A stretch of 6,249 nucleotides of DNA from Steroidobacteraceae bacterium (lineage in GTDB: Bacteria > Pseudomonadota > Gammaproteobacteria > Steroidobacterales > Steroidobacteraceae). Under the pieces are notes generated by a model. That model ran no database searches. It had not been told where the DNA came from and worked only from the letters and a program-made list of their open reading frames with translations. This document shows, piece by piece, positions 5,161 through 6,249 of this stretch; the stretch's first letter is position 1; every line of letters starts with the position of its first letter. The stretch lies in NCBI GenBank assembly GCA_021325695.1, contig JAJTCR010000236.1, positions 1-6,249 of the forward strand, given 5' to 3'. The translations under genes were made by a program, and so were the position numbers.

Positions 5161-5673
5161 ATGACGAGCAGGAAGGTGAACGGCAAGCGGACCATCAAGA
5201 CTCGCATCACGCCCATGCTGTGGTTCGACACTCAGGCAGAGGAGGCCGCGAATTTTTACGTACGGATTTTCCCCGACTCGCGGATCACCGAGGTCTCGCG
5301 TTTTCCTGCGGGAGGGCCGGGTCCGGCCGGTTCGGTGATGGTCGTGGGCTTCGAACTGGACGGACAGCCGTTCACCGCGCTGAACGGCGGCCCGCGGTTC
5401 AAGTTCACCGAGGCGATCTCGCTCGTCGTCAATTGCGACGGGCAGCGCGAAGTCGACCGTTACTGGGAGAAGCTGCTCGAGGGCGGCGGCCAGACGCAGG
5501 CCTGCGGCTGGCTCAAGGACAGGTTCGGGCTGTCCTGGCAGGTCGTCCCCACCGAGGTCGTCGAGATGCTGTCCGATCCGGACCCCGCGAAGGTCAAGCG
5601 CACGTTCGGGGCGGTGATGCAGATGGTGAAGCTCGACCTCGCCGTGATCCGCCGCGCCTTCGACGGGCGCTGA
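5161..5673 (+). CDS. PhnB-like VOC-superfamily protein (3-dmu-9_3-mt domain)
   Basis: The product is 170 aa. After a basic N-terminal extension of about 16 residues it follows the glyoxalase/VOC PhnB-like pattern: I-T-P-M-L-W-F-D-T-Q-A-E-E-A-A-N-F-Y near 17-34, I-F-P-D-S-R-I, F-E-L-D-G-Q-P-F-T-A-L-N-G-G-P (about 64-78), F-T-E-A-I-S-L-V-V-N-C, R-Y-W-E-K-L-L-E-G-G and C-G-W-L-K-D-R-F-G-L-S-W-Q-V-V-P (about 115-130), with a final M-Q-M-V-K-L-D-L helix. Databases often call such proteins 3-demethylubiquinone methyltransferase after the domain name, but there is no S-adenosylmethionine-binding motif, so that name should not be used as a function. AGGAGG (5149-5154) is 6 nt before the ATG, supporting the start. 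Such VOC genes regularly accompany DGPF genes in ECF42 loci. Substrate and metal dependence are unknown. Confidence 0.92.
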   Translation: MTSRKVNGKRTIKTRITPMLWFDTQAEEAANFYVRIFPDSRITEVSRFPAGGPGPAGSVMVVGFELDGQPFTALNGGPRFKFTEAISLVVNCDGQREVDRYWEKLLEGGGQTQACGWLKDRFGLSWQVVPTEVVEMLSDPDPAKVKRTFGAVMQMVKLDLAVIRRAFDGR

Positions 5674-5705
5674 GCCCCACGCATCGACCACCGGGGACGA
5701 CTGCC

Positions 5706-6083
5706 ATGAAGAAGTACCTGTGCCTCGTGTACGGCGAGGAAGCGCTGCTTGCGGGCATGGACGATCGCGAATGCATCTCGTACGACCGTTCGCTCCGCGA
5801 CAGCGGCCGCTGCGTGTCGTCCGAGGCGCTCGACCCGGTCTCGACGGCGGTCACCGTCCGGGTGCGTCATGGCAAGCTGTCGGTCTCCGACGGGCCGTTC
5901 GCCGAGACCAAGGAGCACCTCGCCGGCTTCTACCTCGTCGAGGCGCGCGACCTGAACGAGGCCATCCAGATCGCGGCGAAAATCCCGCCCGCACGGATCG
6001 GTTGCATCGAGGTCCGGCCGATCCGGGTGCTGCGGGAGGACCCGGATTCGGGCCTGGTGCCAGACGTCCGTGAGTTGACATAA
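5706..6083 (+). CDS. DGPF-domain (YCII-related) protein, second copy
   Basis: The product is 125 aa, of the same fold as the first DGPF protein but clearly diverged. It opens M-K-K-Y-L-C-L-V-Y-G-E-E, continues through a helix with S-Y-D-R-S-L-R-D-S-G-R, then T-V-R-V-R-H-G-K-L-S-V-S-D-G-P-F-A-E-T-K-E-H-L-A-G-F-Y (DGPF at 62-65), L-N-E-A-I-Q-I-A-A-K-I-P, and I-E-V-R-P-I-R-V near the C-terminus. It lacks the long Gln/Arg-rich tail of the first copy and has 3 Cys against none there, so the pair may form different homodimers or a heterodimer. The ATG is 33 nt after the VOC TGA stop; a weak GGGGA (5693-5697) lies 8 nt before it. It is the last gene of the operon. No canonical terminator is visible in the following 166 bases. 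Confidence 0.93.
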   Translation: MKKYLCLVYGEEALLAGMDDRECISYDRSLRDSGRCVSSEALDPVSTAVTVRVRHGKLSVSDGPFAETKEHLAGFYLVEARDLNEAIQIAAKIPPARIGCIEVRPIRVLREDPDSGLVPDVRELT

Positions 6084-6249
6084 AGCGCGCTTTGTTTCGC
6101 GCCGCTGACAGTGCCGGTGGTCCGCCTGGCAGTTTCCACGCTTCCAGGCCGCGTCGTCTGACAGCCTACCGCCCGACGAGCCAAAAGCCCTACGCGGCGA
6201 GGGTCAAAACCCACCCCGTTTGGTGGCAAATCCTCTTGGGCGGGCGCGG
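6084..6249. other. Non-coding tail after the DGPF operon, nothing identified
   Basis: No supported gene lies in these 166 bases. Short structures are visible: a CTGACAG direct repeat (6105-6111 and 6158-6164), a 6-bp stem GCCTGG/CCAGGC (6124-6129 and 6144-6149), and a 5-bp stem CCACC/GGTGG with a 6-base loop (6211-6226). None is strong enough to name, and none is followed by a T-run. Confidence 0.4.

Noticed and set aside
5161..5673. Calling the VOC gene a ubiquinone-biosynthesis methyltransferase (ubiG)
   Set aside because: The name comes from a domain label; the protein has a PhnB-like VOC pattern and no methyltransferase cofactor motif.
4174..5691. Long (505-codon) minus-strand open frame
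   Set aside because: It runs antisense through four well-supported genes, and the translation shows no family pattern; long shadow frames are expected at this GC content.
6082..6102. AAAGCGCGCTTT palindrome and GCGCG/CGCGC stem after the last gene, considered as a terminator
   Set aside because: The palindrome has no loop, the alternative stem is only 5 bp with an 8-base loop, and no T-run follows.
6105..6164. CTGACAG direct repeats considered as an attachment site or mobile-element boundary
   Set aside because: Seven bases is too short, and there is no integrase, transposase or matching inverted ends nearby.
5930..6229. Minus-strand 99-codon open frame reaching into the right-end tail
   Set aside because: Half of it is antisense to the second DGPF gene, composition is Arg/Ser/Thr-rich without pattern, and no ribosome binding site precedes it.

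Overview
The window is 6.2 kb of GC-rich bacterial chromosome, most likely from a gammaproteobacterium. The evidence is a YheU-family gene (a family known mainly from Gammaproteobacteria), an exported PA-domain M28 peptidase of the kind common in Xanthomonadales and relatives, and strong third-position G/C bias. The taxonomic placement is inference. No rRNA, tRNA, CRISPR array or insertion sequence was found.

Left part (1-1877). The window opens with the last 54 codons of a plus-strand gene ending in a 'sunset'-type C-terminal domain. Converging on it across a GC-rich hairpin is a complete minus-strand gene for an exported M28 metallopeptidase. All expected zinc and catalytic residues can be placed except the bridging aspartate, which is valine (codon GTC).

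Middle (1945-2566). A minus-strand type II toxin-antitoxin pair lies upstream of the peptidase. A ribbon-helix-helix antitoxin is translated first and overlaps a RelE/ParE-type toxin. The antitoxin promoter region carries two AGTTGTA repeats one helical turn apart, a plausible autorepression operator.

Right part (2635-6083). This is an ECF42-type sigma factor locus on the plus strand, arranged as two transcription units. Unit 1 is a YheU-family gene, the ECF42 sigma gene (overlapping it by ATGA) and a 117-aa Gln/Gly-rich, apparently disordered protein that starts 3 nt after the sigma stop. It ends in a textbook intrinsic terminator. Eight bases after the T-run comes TGTCGA, 17 nt, CGAC, which matches the promoter described for ECF42 sigma factors. 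It precedes unit 2: a DGPF/YCII protein, a PhnB-like VOC-fold protein and a second DGPF/YCII protein.

The likely logic is that the sigma factor, whose long C-terminal extension takes the place of an anti-sigma factor, switches on the DGPF-VOC-DGPF operon. The signal and the biochemical job of DGPF proteins are not known. The most interesting points are the complete, readable sigma/promoter/target circuit, the co-translated low-complexity protein inside it, the YheU coupling, and the active-site substitution in the peptidase. The last 166 bases hold no gene that I can support.
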